From: an uncultured Prevotellaceae bacterium
GTDB lineage: Bacteria; Bacteroidota; Bacteroidia; Bacteroidales; Bacteroidaceae
Direction: 5' to 3'
Assembly: GCA_900314715.1 (NCBI GenBank)
Contig: OMWI01000018.1
Span: 1 to 60,799 of the forward strand
DNA: 60,799 nt
Positions 39,364 through 47,561 of this stretch are shown here, piece after piece; the first letter of the stretch is position 1; every line of letters begins with the position of its first letter. The notes below the pieces were generated by a model, which worked only from the letters and a program-made list of their open reading frames with translations, did no database searches and was not told where the DNA came from. Both the position numbers and the translations under genes were made by a program.

Positions 39364-39639
39364 ATGAACAAAACAGAATTGATCGACAAAATCGCTGCCG
39401 GTGCTGGCATTAGCAAAGTTGACGCTAAGAAAGCTTTAGACGCTACAACAGAGGCCATCAAGGACGCACTCGTAGCTGGTGACAAAGTACAATTGGTTGG
39501 TTTTGGAACATTCGCCGTGAAAGAGCAACCTGCACGTGAAGGTATCAACCCCGCTACAAAGGAGAAGATTACCATCGCTGCTAAGAAAGTGGCTAAATTC
39601 AAAGCTGGTGCTGACCTTGCTGATGCAGTTAATGCATAA
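39364..39639 (+). CDS. HU family DNA-binding protein
   Basis: 91 residues, the normal HU length. It dimerises and bends DNA without strong sequence preference. [11 protein letters not shown] and the helix pair are followed by the beta-arm region [24 protein letters not shown], with the usual Pro at the arm tip replaced by the INPAT form common in Bacteroidota. Monocistronic, with its own promoter and a strong terminator. Confidence 0.95.
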   Translation: MNKTELIDKIAAGAGISKVDAKKALDATTEAIKDALVAGDKVQLVGFGTFAVKEQPAREGINPATKEKITIAAKKVAKFKAGADLADAVNA

Positions 39640-39660
39640 TGTAAAGATTATTTGAAATAA

Positions 39661-39689
39661 AAAGGCGACTCTTAGAAGTCGCCTTTTTT
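39661..39689. terminator. bidirectional terminator between HU and kduD
   Basis: 10-bp stem (39661-39670 with 39677-39686), 6-nt loop, T-run on the plus strand and A-run before it, serving both convergent genes. Confidence 0.85.
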
Positions 39690-39696
39690 GTTGTCT

Positions 39697-40500
39697 TTAT
39701 TTGGGTTGCTTGCCAATATAAGCGAGAATTCCACCGTCTACATAGAGCACATGTCCGTTGACGGCATCTGATGCGTGTGAAGCCAAGAATACGGCTGGGC
39801 CACCCAACTCTGATGGGTCAAGCCAACGTCCTGCAGGTGTCTTTGCGCAGATGAATGAATCGAATGGATGACGACTTCCGTCTGGCTGACGCTCGCGCAA
39901 TGGTGCTGTCTGTGGTGTTGCGATATAACCCGGACCGATACCGTTGCATTGGATATTGTATTCTCCGTACTCAGAACAGATGTTGCGAGTGAGCATCTTC
40001 AAACCACCCTTGGCAGCTGCGTATGCAGAAACGGTCTCACGACCTAACTCAGACATCATAGAGCAGATGTTGATAATCTTTCCTTCCTTGCGCTCCATCA
40101 TTTCGGGGATAACGGCACTTGAGCAAATGAATGGACCTACCAAGTCGATGTCAATCACTTGTTGGAACTCAGCACGCTTCATCTCATGCATAGGAATGCG
40201 CTTGATGATACCGGCATTGTTTACCAAGATGTCAATCTGTCCTACTTCCTCATGAATCTTCTGCACGAGAGCCTTCACGTCGTCTTCTTTCGTCACGTCG
40301 CATACATAGCCCTTCACGTTCTCGATGCCAGCTTCCTTGTAGTTGTCAAGTCCGCGTTGCAAAGCAGCCTCGTTGATGTCGTTGAAAATAATGTTCTTAA
40401 TACCAGCGGCAACAAATGCCTTGGCAATGTTGAAACCGATACCGTAAGAAGCGCCTGTAATCCAAGCATTCTTACCTTCCAATGAAAAAATGTTTGCCAT
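39697..40500 (-). CDS. kduD: SDR dehydrogenase KduD / gluconate 5-dehydrogenase-like
   Basis: 267 residues, a classical short-chain dehydrogenase: TGASYGIG (15-22) for NAD(P), NNAG (94-97), Ser147, Tyr160 and Lys164 as catalytic set. Next to KduI it most likely reduces 2-keto-3-deoxy-gluconate precursor (3-deoxy-D-glycero-2,5-hexodiulosonate) to KDG in the pathway for unsaturated uronates from pectin. Annotation pipelines often call the same protein gluconate 5-dehydrogenase. Second gene of the operon, 19 nt after kduI. Confidence 0.85.
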   Translation of the reverse strand: MANIFSLEGKNAWITGASYGIGFNIAKAFVAAGIKNIIFNDINEAALQRGLDNYKEAGIENVKGYVCDVTKEDDVKALVQKIHEEVGQIDILVNNAGIIKRIPMHEMKRAEFQQVIDIDLVGPFICSSAVIPEMMERKEGKIINICSMMSELGRETVSAYAAAKGGLKMLTRNICSEYGEYNIQCNGIGPGYIATPQTAPLRERQPDGSRHPFDSFICAKTPAGRWLDPSELGGPAVFLASHASDAVNGHVLYVDGGILAYIGKQPK

Positions 40501-40519
40501 AATACTTTAAAAATAGTTT

Positions 40520-41365
40520 TTATTTTAAATCAATGATTTGTGAAAAGTCTTGGTCTCCATAATCCAAATTCTCGCCTCCCATTCCCCAAATGAACGTATA
40601 GTTATGGGTGGCGGCGGCTGAATGGATGCTCCATTCTGGCGACAACACGGCTTGTTCGCCGCGCATCCAGATGTGGCGCGTCTCGTCGGGCTCTCCCATG
40701 AAATGGCAGATGGCTTGGTCTTTCGGCAATTCGAAATAGAAATAAGCCTCCATCCTACGAGAATGAACATGGGCAGGCATGGTGTTCCATACCGAACCGG
40801 TTGCCAACTCCGTCATTCCCATCTGCAACTGGCACGTTGGCAATACTTGGTTGACCAACATCTTGTTGATGGTGCGCTCGTTCGACATCTCTAACGAACC
40901 CATGTGAACGCTTGCCGCGTCTGCCTTCGTCACTTTCTTGTTGGGATACGAATGATGGGCGGTAGTGCTGTTGAAATACAATTTCGCTGGTTTATCCGTA
41001 TCCTTGCTACAGAATATCACGTCGCGGTCGCCACTTCCTACGTACAACGCATCCTTATAAGCCAGTTCGAACACCTCGTCGCCTACCTTCACAATAGCAT
41101 CTCCCTCGCCTACGTTATAAATACCCACTTCCCTACGAGTAGTGAAAAAAGGAGCCTTCAACGGGTCGATGGCTTCCAACTTCAATTCCTCTGATACAGG
41201 CATAGCGCCACCTACCACCATCCTGTCATACATGGAATACACCATGTTCACCTCATCTGGGGCAAATACACGCTCTATCAAAAAATCATTCCTTAATCGA
41301 CTTGTGTCGTAGTTCTTGGCATCTAATGGATGAGCCGCATAACGTAGTTCGTAATTTGTTTTCAT
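40520..41365 (-). CDS. kduI: 4-deoxy-L-threo-5-hexosulose-uronate ketol-isomerase KduI
   Basis: 281 residues, full length for the family. Zinc ligands of the E. coli enzyme are matched by His199, His201, Glu206 and His248 (MPAHVHSRRME and WSIHSAA). It isomerises the ring-opened unsaturated uronate released by enzymes such as the GH105 protein encoded at 6.6 kb. Promoter TATCTTTG on the minus strand at 41417-41424. Confidence 0.95.
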   Translation of the reverse strand: MKTNYELRYAAHPLDAKNYDTSRLRNDFLIERVFAPDEVNMVYSMYDRMVVGGAMPVSEELKLEAIDPLKAPFFTTRREVGIYNVGEGDAIVKVGDEVFELAYKDALYVGSGDRDVIFCSKDTDKPAKLYFNSTTAHHSYPNKKVTKADAASVHMGSLEMSNERTINKMLVNQVLPTCQLQMGMTELATGSVWNTMPAHVHSRRMEAYFYFELPKDQAICHFMGEPDETRHIWMRGEQAVLSPEWSIHSAAATHNYTFIWGMGGENLDYGDQDFSQIIDLK

Positions 41366-41416
41366 ACACTTAATAGAATACTATTCGATTCGGTTTAAAG
41401 TTTTATAGTTTGTTGG

Positions 41417-41424
41417 CAAAGATA
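41417..41424 (-). promoter_or_regulatory. -7 box of the kduI-kduD operon
   Basis: TATCTTTG followed by CC on the minus strand, 52 nt upstream of the kduI ATG. Confidence 0.55.
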
Positions 41425-41746
41425 CAAAAAATATCTGAAAACAAAAAGTTTTTCCAGCATATTTAAACACAGAATCGTGGTAAAACACAAATTCACCTTA
41501 TTATTATTAAATATATCTCAACTTACACGAATTGAAGAGGCATTCAGATGACAAGCAAACGTAAAACTTGAAATACGAGTATGTTTTCATAGTATTAGAT
41601 TGAATAACGCGAAAATCCTTTGTTCGGGCAAATTTGCAATTCGCCCGCAATGAATATCAGTATTTGTAATGCGAACATCGGATTGAAAATCCTAACACTC
41701 AATGCCGTCGAATTACAAATTCGACAGAACGTATGATTTTATATGC

Positions 41747-41963
41747 AAAACGCAACAAACGCAACAAACGCAACACGCAACATTAGTACCCTTAATGCTT
41801 TCTCATACAAAGGAAAAGTAATTTAATTAATATTATAATTATATTAATATATTATTATAATAATATATTAATATAAAATTTAAACTCTCTATATTTGCAG
41901 AAAATGTGAACCTACTAATGTTGCGTGTTGCGTTTGTTGCGTTTGTTGCGTTTGTTGCGTTTT
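41747..41963. repeat. nested palindrome: inverted 9-bp tandem arrays around an AT-only palindrome
   Basis: The left arm (41747-41786) contains repeats of CGCAACAAA; the right arm (41915-41963) is its exact reverse complement plus one extra 9-bp unit. Between them 41839-41876 is a perfect 38-bp palindrome made only of A and T. A full -7 box TATATTTG-C at 41890-41897 points into the right arm. Two smaller hairpins precede it (near 41635-41657 and 41708-41726). The 926-bp gap 41366-42291 holds no plausible protein. Confidence 0.85.
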
Positions 41964-42079
41964 CAATGAATAAGTATCCTTTACAATATGCAAACTTTAT
42001 GTATAGAGACTGCAAATATATGCTTTACCGACCGCAAATATAGCATTTATAGTAATTATACAATTGTGTTGGTTTTTTG

Positions 42080-42113
42080 AATGCCATCGGGTTTGTTTAT
42101 ATCCGATGGCATT
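42080..42113 (+). terminator. hairpin, possible end of a small RNA
   Basis: Perfect 11-bp stem (42080-42090 with 42103-42113) followed by TCCTCTT. With the promoter at 41890-41897 it would bound an RNA of about 210 nt. Strand and role are uncertain. Confidence 0.45.
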
Positions 42114-42263
42114 TCCTCTTGCCAACCAATACATATCGTAGAATAATATTCTACCTATTCGTTTCTTTTAGGGAAAACATAGAATAAACAAGGACTTTGA
42201 TTGAGAATAATAGATTAATTTTCTGTAATTCAACTATCATTTGGATATAATTACCTAAATTCG

Positions 42264-42271
42264 TACCTTTG
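42264..42271 (+). promoter_or_regulatory. -7 box of the LuxR-type regulator gene
   Basis: TACCTTTG, 20 nt before the ATG at 42292. Confidence 0.6.
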
Positions 42272-42291
42272 TACGCAAAATACGATGTAAA

Positions 42292-42933
42292 ATGAATAAT
42301 TACATTCTGGCAGACAACCAGGATTTGACAAGATTCGCTTTCGAATGCCTCATCAGGCACGACGAACGGAATGTTTTGCGACGGGCAACGGATAAGGTGG
42401 AATTGCTGCAATTGCTAAAGGAGCATGAAAACTCGGTGGTTGTCCTCGACTATACCCTATTTGATTTCGCCGATGCTGACCAGTTGCTCATCATCAGCGA
42501 GCGTTTCCAATTGACATCATGGGTATTAATCAGCGACGAATTGACGGATAACTTCCTTCGCCAGATGACTTACTCGTCTCATGCGTTCAGTATCGTCTTT
42601 AAGGACAGTTCGCTCAAATCATTCCGTGACGCGTTGCAATCTGCTTCGGAAGGCAAACGGTATATCTGCCAACGTGCCATGGAGCAGATTCTTGCTGGAT
42701 TGCAAGAAGAAAAAGAACCTGATGTGTTGACGTCTACGGAATTGGAAATCGTGAAAGCTATCGCCCAAGGGAAGACGACGAAAGAGATTGCCAATGAAAG
42801 ATTCTCAAGCGTTCACACCATCAATACCCATCGCAAGAATATCTTTAGGAAGCTGAAGGTTAACACCGCCCACGAGGTAATCAAATATGCTCTTCGCGCT
42901 GGCTTGGTTAATCCTTCGGAATTCTATATTTAA
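42292..42933 (+). CDS. NarL/LuxR-type response regulator
   Basis: 213 residues. The receiver (about 1-120) has acidic residues Asp8/Asp11, phospho-acceptor Asp53 in VVLDYTL and Lys104 in FKDSS. A LuxR-type helix-turn-helix spans about 146-205 (LTSTELEIVKAIAQGKTTKEIANERFSSVHTINTHRKNIFRKL). No histidine kinase is adjacent, so the partner is unknown. It converges on the sulfur operon and could in principle regulate it or the neighbouring kdu genes, but nothing in the sequence proves a target. Confidence 0.9.
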   Translation: MNNYILADNQDLTRFAFECLIRHDERNVLRRATDKVELLQLLKEHENSVVVLDYTLFDFADADQLLIISERFQLTSWVLISDELTDNFLRQMTYSSHAFSIVFKDSSLKSFRDALQSASEGKRYICQRAMEQILAGLQEEKEPDVLTSTELEIVKAIAQGKTTKEIANERFSSVHTINTHRKNIFRKLKVNTAHEVIKYALRAGLVNPSEFYI

Positions 42934-42992
42934 TTAGAGGTGAGAAGTGAGAGAATAGCTAAGGCTGTTTGAAACACTCTCAATCACAAAGA

Positions 42993-44246
42993 CTAACCTC
43001 TCACCACTTCCTTAAACGCCAATGCTTGCTTGATGTCGGCAAGTAGGTCTTCTCCATCTTCCAACCCCACGCTGATACGAACGGTCTTGTCAGAGACGCT
43101 CATCTCTTCGCGTTGTTCTTGTGTGAACAAGCCGAAGATGGTGCTTGCTGGATGAATGGCAAGCGACTTCCTATCGAATAGATTCGTGGCTCTCCGAATA
43201 ACTTGCAATTTGTCGATGAAGTTGAAACAAGCATCTTTCGAATCAAGGTCTATCGTAAACACGGCACCAGAAAGAGAGCCGAATTGCGCTTTCGACAACT
43301 CATGAAAGGCATTCTCTTCCAATCCCGTATAGTTCACGCGTTGGATTTCTGGTATTTTTAGACATTGTTGAGCCAACCAAAGTGCCGTTCCTGCCTGTTG
43401 TTGATAACGAATGTCGAGCGTGTCAAGGCCAAGCGTTTCCATATAAGCCACTTGTGGCGACATCAAAGCACCGAGATTGGTGATGAGTTCTGTCTTGACC
43501 CTTGCGGTAAAGGCAAGTTTTTTTCCCACTCTCTTCGTTCGTTCTTGCAATGAAGGGGAAGGTGATTGTGTCCAATCAAACTTCCCGTAGTCAACAATCA
43601 GGCCTCCAAGACCTGTTCCTCCGCCAGAGATGTATTTCGTACTCGAAATCACTTCAATGTCAATTCCAAACTCATCCGCATGAAAAGTACTGAAAGGAAC
43701 GATGGTCGTATCGGCAATCAATGGAACTCCCGTCTGATGCGCTATATTTGCCAACGCTCGAATGTCAGCTACGAATAGTTGGGGATTGGTGATTATCTCG
43801 AAAAACAACGCACAGGTGTGGTCGTCAATCTGACTTCTCACTTCCTCTACATCCGTAAAGTCAGCAAAGCGCGACTCTACGCCCAAGCTACCCAACGTAT
43901 CGCGGATGAGCGAGACACTATTGCCAAACAAATGCTTGGAGGCAACTATGTTCAACCCAACCCCACTAACGGCAGTGAGCGCATACGCAATGGCAGCCAT
44001 TCCCGTATTCAGAGCCGTAACGCTTACCGCACCCGTCAATTGTCGTACCCGTTCTTCCAGATACGTGGTAGTAGGATTGGCAATACGCGAATAGCTGGGA
44101 GCCATGGAACGTCCGCAAAACGCATCACTCATCGCTTTTGCCGACGGGAACTCGAAGGCAGCGGTGTAATATACAGGCATCGATAGCGCACCATACGCAT
44201 CAGGTTTCTGATACTTGGTGTTCAGAATCTTTGTTTCATACTTCAT
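42993..44246 (-). CDS. O-acetylhomoserine sulfhydrylase-like PLP enzyme (MetY type)
   Basis: 417 residues of the Cys/Met metabolism PLP family. Lys204 in SSTKYISGGGTG binds PLP; YSRIANPTTTYLEERV (52-67) is the conserved region from the neighbouring subunit. MetY uses O-acetylhomoserine plus a sulfur donor to make homocysteine. It is the last gene of the sulfur operon, 95 nt after the cysteine desulfurase. A MetY using a protein thiocarboxylate as donor is known from Wolinella (the HcyS/HcyF/HcyD system), and the carrier, activating enzyme and JAMM protease are all here. A cystathionine gamma-synthase or lyase role is the alternative. Confidence 0.85.
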   Translation of the reverse strand: MKYETKILNTKYQKPDAYGALSMPVYYTAAFEFPSAKAMSDAFCGRSMAPSYSRIANPTTTYLEERVRQLTGAVSVTALNTGMAAIAYALTAVSGVGLNIVASKHLFGNSVSLIRDTLGSLGVESRFADFTDVEEVRSQIDDHTCALFFEIITNPQLFVADIRALANIAHQTGVPLIADTTIVPFSTFHADEFGIDIEVISSTKYISGGGTGLGGLIVDYGKFDWTQSPSPSLQERTKRVGKKLAFTARVKTELITNLGALMSPQVAYMETLGLDTLDIRYQQQAGTALWLAQQCLKIPEIQRVNYTGLEENAFHELSKAQFGSLSGAVFTIDLDSKDACFNFIDKLQVIRRATNLFDRKSLAIHPASTIFGLFTQEQREEMSVSDKTVRISVGLEDGEDLLADIKQALAFKEVVRG

Positions 44247-44291
44247 AACGGATCATAATAAGGTATGTTTGTCTTCACCATATTTTATATT

Positions 44292-44332
44292 AGGGGTGAG
44301 AGGTGAGAAGTGAGAGGTGAGAAGTGAGAGAT
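44292..44332. repeat. short direct repeats in the cysteine desulfurase-metY gap
   Basis: GTGAGAGGTGAGAA occurs twice in tandem, followed by a partial third copy. Related GAGGTGAGAAGTGAGAG lies at 42940-42956, beyond the other end of metY, so the gene is bracketed by similar purine-rich repeats. Confidence 0.6.
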
Positions 44333-44341
44333 TTCCCAAAC

Positions 44342-45796
44342 TTAACGTCTACCACCGATAATCTTACGAATGGCGATGACTAACTTGTCAACATCCTCAC
44401 GGGTGTTGTAAAGTGCGAATGTAGGACGAACACTCATCTCATAACCCAATGCTCGTAATGCTGGTTGGGCACAATGATGACCTGCACGAACGGCAATGCC
44501 TTCCTTGTCGAGTAAGGTTCCCACTTCAGGTACGGGAATACCGTCGAGAACAAACGAAACTACCGACACGCGCTGCTTCGGATTGCCAACGAGGGTGAGT
44601 CCACTTATCTGTCCCAATTGCTCACGAGCATATTCGGTCAACTGGTGTTCATGATGCTCAATGTTACGAATGCCAATGCGTTGCACATAATCAAGCGCCG
44701 CACCAAGACCGATAGCATCTGCCACATTGGGAGTTCCTGCCTCGAAACGAGCAGGAGGCACATTGTATTCGGTACGTTCTATCGTTACGTCCTTAATCAT
44801 GTTTCCTCCACCTTGCCAAGGCTGCATCTTGTCGAGCAAATCCTTTCGTCCATAAACCACACCGATTCCATTAGGACCGTAAATCTTATGTCCTGAGAAC
44901 ACGAAGAAGTCGGCATTGAGTAATTGCACGTCAACGGGAGTATGTGCAATGGATTGCGCTCCGTCTATCAATACTGGTACGTTGTGCGAGTGAGCAATGT
45001 CGATGATTCGTTTCACGTCATTAATCGTGCCAAACGTATTGTTCACGTGTCCCACACTCACTATTCGCGTTCGTGGCGTTATCAATCTTTCCAACTCAGA
45101 GAGCACTAAATCGCCGTTGGAATCGGTAGGAATGGCATGTAGAGACGCACCTTTTTCTTGACAAATACGTTGCCAAGGAACGATATTGGCATGATGGTCA
45201 AGTTCGCTGACAATGACATCATCACCAGCCGTAACGAACTGCCTCCCATATGTTTGTGCGACAAGGTTGATACCTTCCGTAGTGCCTCGTACGAAGATGA
45301 TTTCCTCGCTACTTCCAGCGTTGATGAATCGTTGAACCTTCTCACGGGCTTCCTCGTAAGCGTCTGTAGCACGGGCAGCCAATGTATGCGCCCCACGGTG
45401 GATATTCGAATTATACGTTTTGTAATAATCCGAAATCTTGTCAATCACTTGCAAGGGTTTCTGAGTAGTTGCTCCATTGTCAAGCCAAACAAGATCATGC
45501 CCATTCACCTTTTGGTTTAAGACGGGAAAATCCTTCTTGATTTCCTCTGAATTGAGTGTATCAACTTCCTCGTAATTCAAGCTGCTCAATTTTTGGGATT
45601 CAGGAATGCCGATACCAAAAGGTTCCGTGTTTGCCACATGTAATACCGACAAGTCTAATTGCTCATCAGGCAAGGGAAACACATCCCTTCGTTCTTGCTG
45701 CAACTCTTCAGGACAGTATTTTTGGGCTATCTCACGAAGAGCCGCAAATACCTGTTCATGTTGCGGGAAGTTGTTTATTTCTGAAATACTTAGCAT
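44342..45796 (-). CDS. SufS-type cysteine desulfurase with N-terminal extension, probable encapsulin cargo
   Basis: 484 residues. The catalytic part (from about 84) is a class II cysteine desulfurase: PLP Lys304 in SGHKIYGP, catalytic Cys442 in AGHHCAQP, and RGTTEGIN. It converts cysteine to alanine, leaving sulfur as a persulfide. Residues 1-83 are an extra N-terminal segment with a short helix (QVFAALREIAQKY) and a low-complexity acidic linker. In family 2 encapsulins the cargo desulfurase carries an extended, largely disordered N-terminal domain that directs loading, and the shell gene lies immediately upstream. Sulfur could be stored inside the shell or passed to TusA. A hairpin lies in the 71-nt gap after the shell gene. 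Confidence 0.93.
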   Translation of the reverse strand: MLSISEINNFPQHEQVFAALREIAQKYCPEELQQERRDVFPLPDEQLDLSVLHVANTEPFGIGIPESQKLSSLNYEEVDTLNSEEIKKDFPVLNQKVNGHDLVWLDNGATTQKPLQVIDKISDYYKTYNSNIHRGAHTLAARATDAYEEAREKVQRFINAGSSEEIIFVRGTTEGINLVAQTYGRQFVTAGDDVIVSELDHHANIVPWQRICQEKGASLHAIPTDSNGDLVLSELERLITPRTRIVSVGHVNNTFGTINDVKRIIDIAHSHNVPVLIDGAQSIAHTPVDVQLLNADFFVFSGHKIYGPNGIGVVYGRKDLLDKMQPWQGGGNMIKDVTIERTEYNVPPARFEAGTPNVADAIGLGAALDYVQRIGIRNIEHHEHQLTEYAREQLGQISGLTLVGNPKQRVSVVSFVLDGIPVPEVGTLLDKEGIAVRAGHHCAQPALRALGYEMSVRPTFALYNTREDVDKLVIAIRKIIGGRR

Positions 45797-45825
45797 TATT
45801 TCTTCACCATTAATAGGATTACTGC

Positions 45826-45858
45826 CACGAATTAGGCGTATGATGCGCCTAATTCGTG
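45826..45858 (-). promoter_or_regulatory. intercistronic hairpin between shell and cargo genes
   Basis: Perfect 13-bp stem (45826-45838 with 45846-45858), 7-nt loop, no T-run after it on the minus strand. It is placed where it could stabilise the shell mRNA or cause partial termination, setting the shell-to-cargo ratio. Confidence 0.6.
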
Positions 45859-45867
45859 TTCGTCACT

Positions 45868-47307
45868 TTATTTCTCCATTAAATTTCTATGCTGGTAATC
45901 GTGGTAATACCCCACTTCTACATTCTCCAGCACGGCAATGGCATCATCTGTCAACGAAGCCAACGAGAAGTATTTTGTAAGTAAGTATGAGGCGACGCCA
46001 AACTTATCAAGTCCCATCAATCGAGCACTCAACGAGGGAGCTATTTCACCTGGAATGCCACTCTGATGAAGTCCTATGACACCTTGATTCTGCTCTCCCA
46101 CGCGTACGAGGATGATTTTCGTGGTTCCCACGCCGCGTCCTGTCAAGTATTGTCCTTCCACTTCCACCTTATCAGAAGGAATCAAGGGAACACCACGCCA
46201 TAGGATTACCTTCGTACCGAACAAATCAGTTGTCACGGGAGGCACTCCACGCCAAGTACATTCACGCTCAAAGGCAGCGATGGCACGTGGATGGGCAATG
46301 AAGAAAGCTGGTTCTTTCCATACCAATGACAACAATTCGTCTAAGTCGTCAGGTGTTGGAGAACCGTAACGAGTCGTGATGCGATAAGCGGGATTCACGG
46401 CCGAGAGCAAGCCGAATTGCCTGTTGTTAATCAATTCCCATTCCTGTCGTTCCTTGATGCTTTCTATCGACAGGCGCAATTGCTCTTCCAGTTGGTTATA
46501 CGGATTGTTATACAAGTCGCTTACGCGCGTGTGTACTCGTACTACCGTCTGCAAGGTGTTCAACGAATATTCCGTTGGATTCTCTTCGTAGTCGATATAT
46601 GTTTCTGGGATGATGTTGTCTTCCTCATGACCACTTACCAAGTCGATGTGTTTCTCACCATGGTCATTGACCGTTGCTTTTAGGCGCAATTGTTTATCTA
46701 CGGCTTTGTTGAATGTCTCGCGGAAATCAGGTACTTCCTTGATAAACTTCTCCAATTCCTTCAACTTCAACCCGAGGAATACGGTTGGCGTAACGGCACG
46801 TACTGATACGGTAGATTCAGCATCATCCAACAAGTCCGCCTCTCCGAAATACTCTCCGTCGCCTAACAACGCGATGCGAAGTTCTTCACCATGTGGACCT
46901 TTACTGATTACCTCTGCTTGCCCGTTAGCCACGATAAAGAATTTTTGCTTGTCTTTTCCCTCTTCCACGAATAGTTTCCCGAGTTCCACCTCTTGCGTCT
47001 CAAACGAACGAGCCAAGCGGTTTACGATTTCATCGTCGAATTCAGAGAACAAGGGAATTGCTTTCAGACTCTTAGCAGAGAAAGACGGTACACCATTGAT
47101 ATATTGAATCGGCAAGCGTTCGCTCTTTCTCAATTCCACTTTTGTTCTGTTCACGCGAAAAGTTCCACCGCTCACTTGAACCCACGGTAATACCTTGAGC
47201 AATAATCTCGGTGTGATACTACCCATCTGAGGGGGTGTCTTGGTGGTTGTCGCCAATCGACGAGCCGTTGCAGTGGTCACACTGCGTTGCAAGTTTGAAT
47301 CTGCCAT
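45868..47307 (-). CDS. family 2 encapsulin shell protein with inserted cNMP-binding-like domain
   Basis: 479 residues. The N terminus (TTATARRLATTTKTPPQ, then ITPRLLLKVLPWVQVSGGTFRVNR) is the family 2 encapsulin signature. Residues about 82-205 form a cyclic-nucleotide-binding-like domain (IPLFSEFDDEIVNRLA ... GDGEYFGEADLLDDAES), and the HK97-type fold continues from about 240 to 479. The phosphate-binding cassette keeps GE at 155-156, but the position of the phosphate-binding Arg is Ser165, so cAMP/cGMP binding is doubtful. As I know the scheme, the inserted domain marks family 2B, whereas cysteine desulfurase cargo marks 2A; this locus mixes both. The protein should self-assemble into a capsid-like shell around the desulfurase. 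Confidence 0.9.
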   Translation of the reverse strand: MADSNLQRSVTTATARRLATTTKTPPQMGSITPRLLLKVLPWVQVSGGTFRVNRTKVELRKSERLPIQYINGVPSFSAKSLKAIPLFSEFDDEIVNRLARSFETQEVELGKLFVEEGKDKQKFFIVANGQAEVISKGPHGEELRIALLGDGEYFGEADLLDDAESTVSVRAVTPTVFLGLKLKELEKFIKEVPDFRETFNKAVDKQLRLKATVNDHGEKHIDLVSGHEEDNIIPETYIDYEENPTEYSLNTLQTVVRVHTRVSDLYNNPYNQLEEQLRLSIESIKERQEWELINNRQFGLLSAVNPAYRITTRYGSPTPDDLDELLSLVWKEPAFFIAHPRAIAAFERECTWRGVPPVTTDLFGTKVILWRGVPLIPSDKVEVEGQYLTGRGVGTTKIILVRVGEQNQGVIGLHQSGIPGEIAPSLSARLMGLDKFGVASYLLTKYFSLASLTDDAIAVLENVEVGYYHDYQHRNLMEK

Positions 47308-47318
47308 AATGATGTTTT

Positions 47319-47540
47319 TTATTTCTTGATTGTTACTTTATGTGTCGTACCTTCCACGTGTTCCACACTTAACACGTTATAACCTTGTTCCACGGCGTTT
47401 CTGGGAACGTTATCGAGTGGTTCTCCTTCCGAGAGCAACACTTCCAGGATGTCTCCTTCTTGCAAACGAGACAATTCTATTTTTGTCTTGACGAATGTCA
47501 TCGGACAATGTTCTTTGGTGATGTCTAATGTCTTTTTCAT
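47319..47540 (-). CDS. TusA family sulfur carrier
   Basis: 73 residues. Cys12 in HCPMTFVKTK is the persulfide-carrying residue; the usual CPxP reads CPMT. TusA proteins take persulfide sulfur from a cysteine desulfurase and pass it to DsrE-like proteins or other acceptors. The gene lies between the dsrE-like and encapsulin genes, 11 nt from the latter, and so connects the compartment to the relay proteins. Confidence 0.9.
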   Translation of the reverse strand: MKKTLDITKEHCPMTFVKTKIELSRLQEGDILEVLLSEGEPLDNVPRNAVEQGYNVLSVEHVEGTTHKVTIKK

Positions 47541-47561
47541 TGTGATGTATAGATAGTTGAG

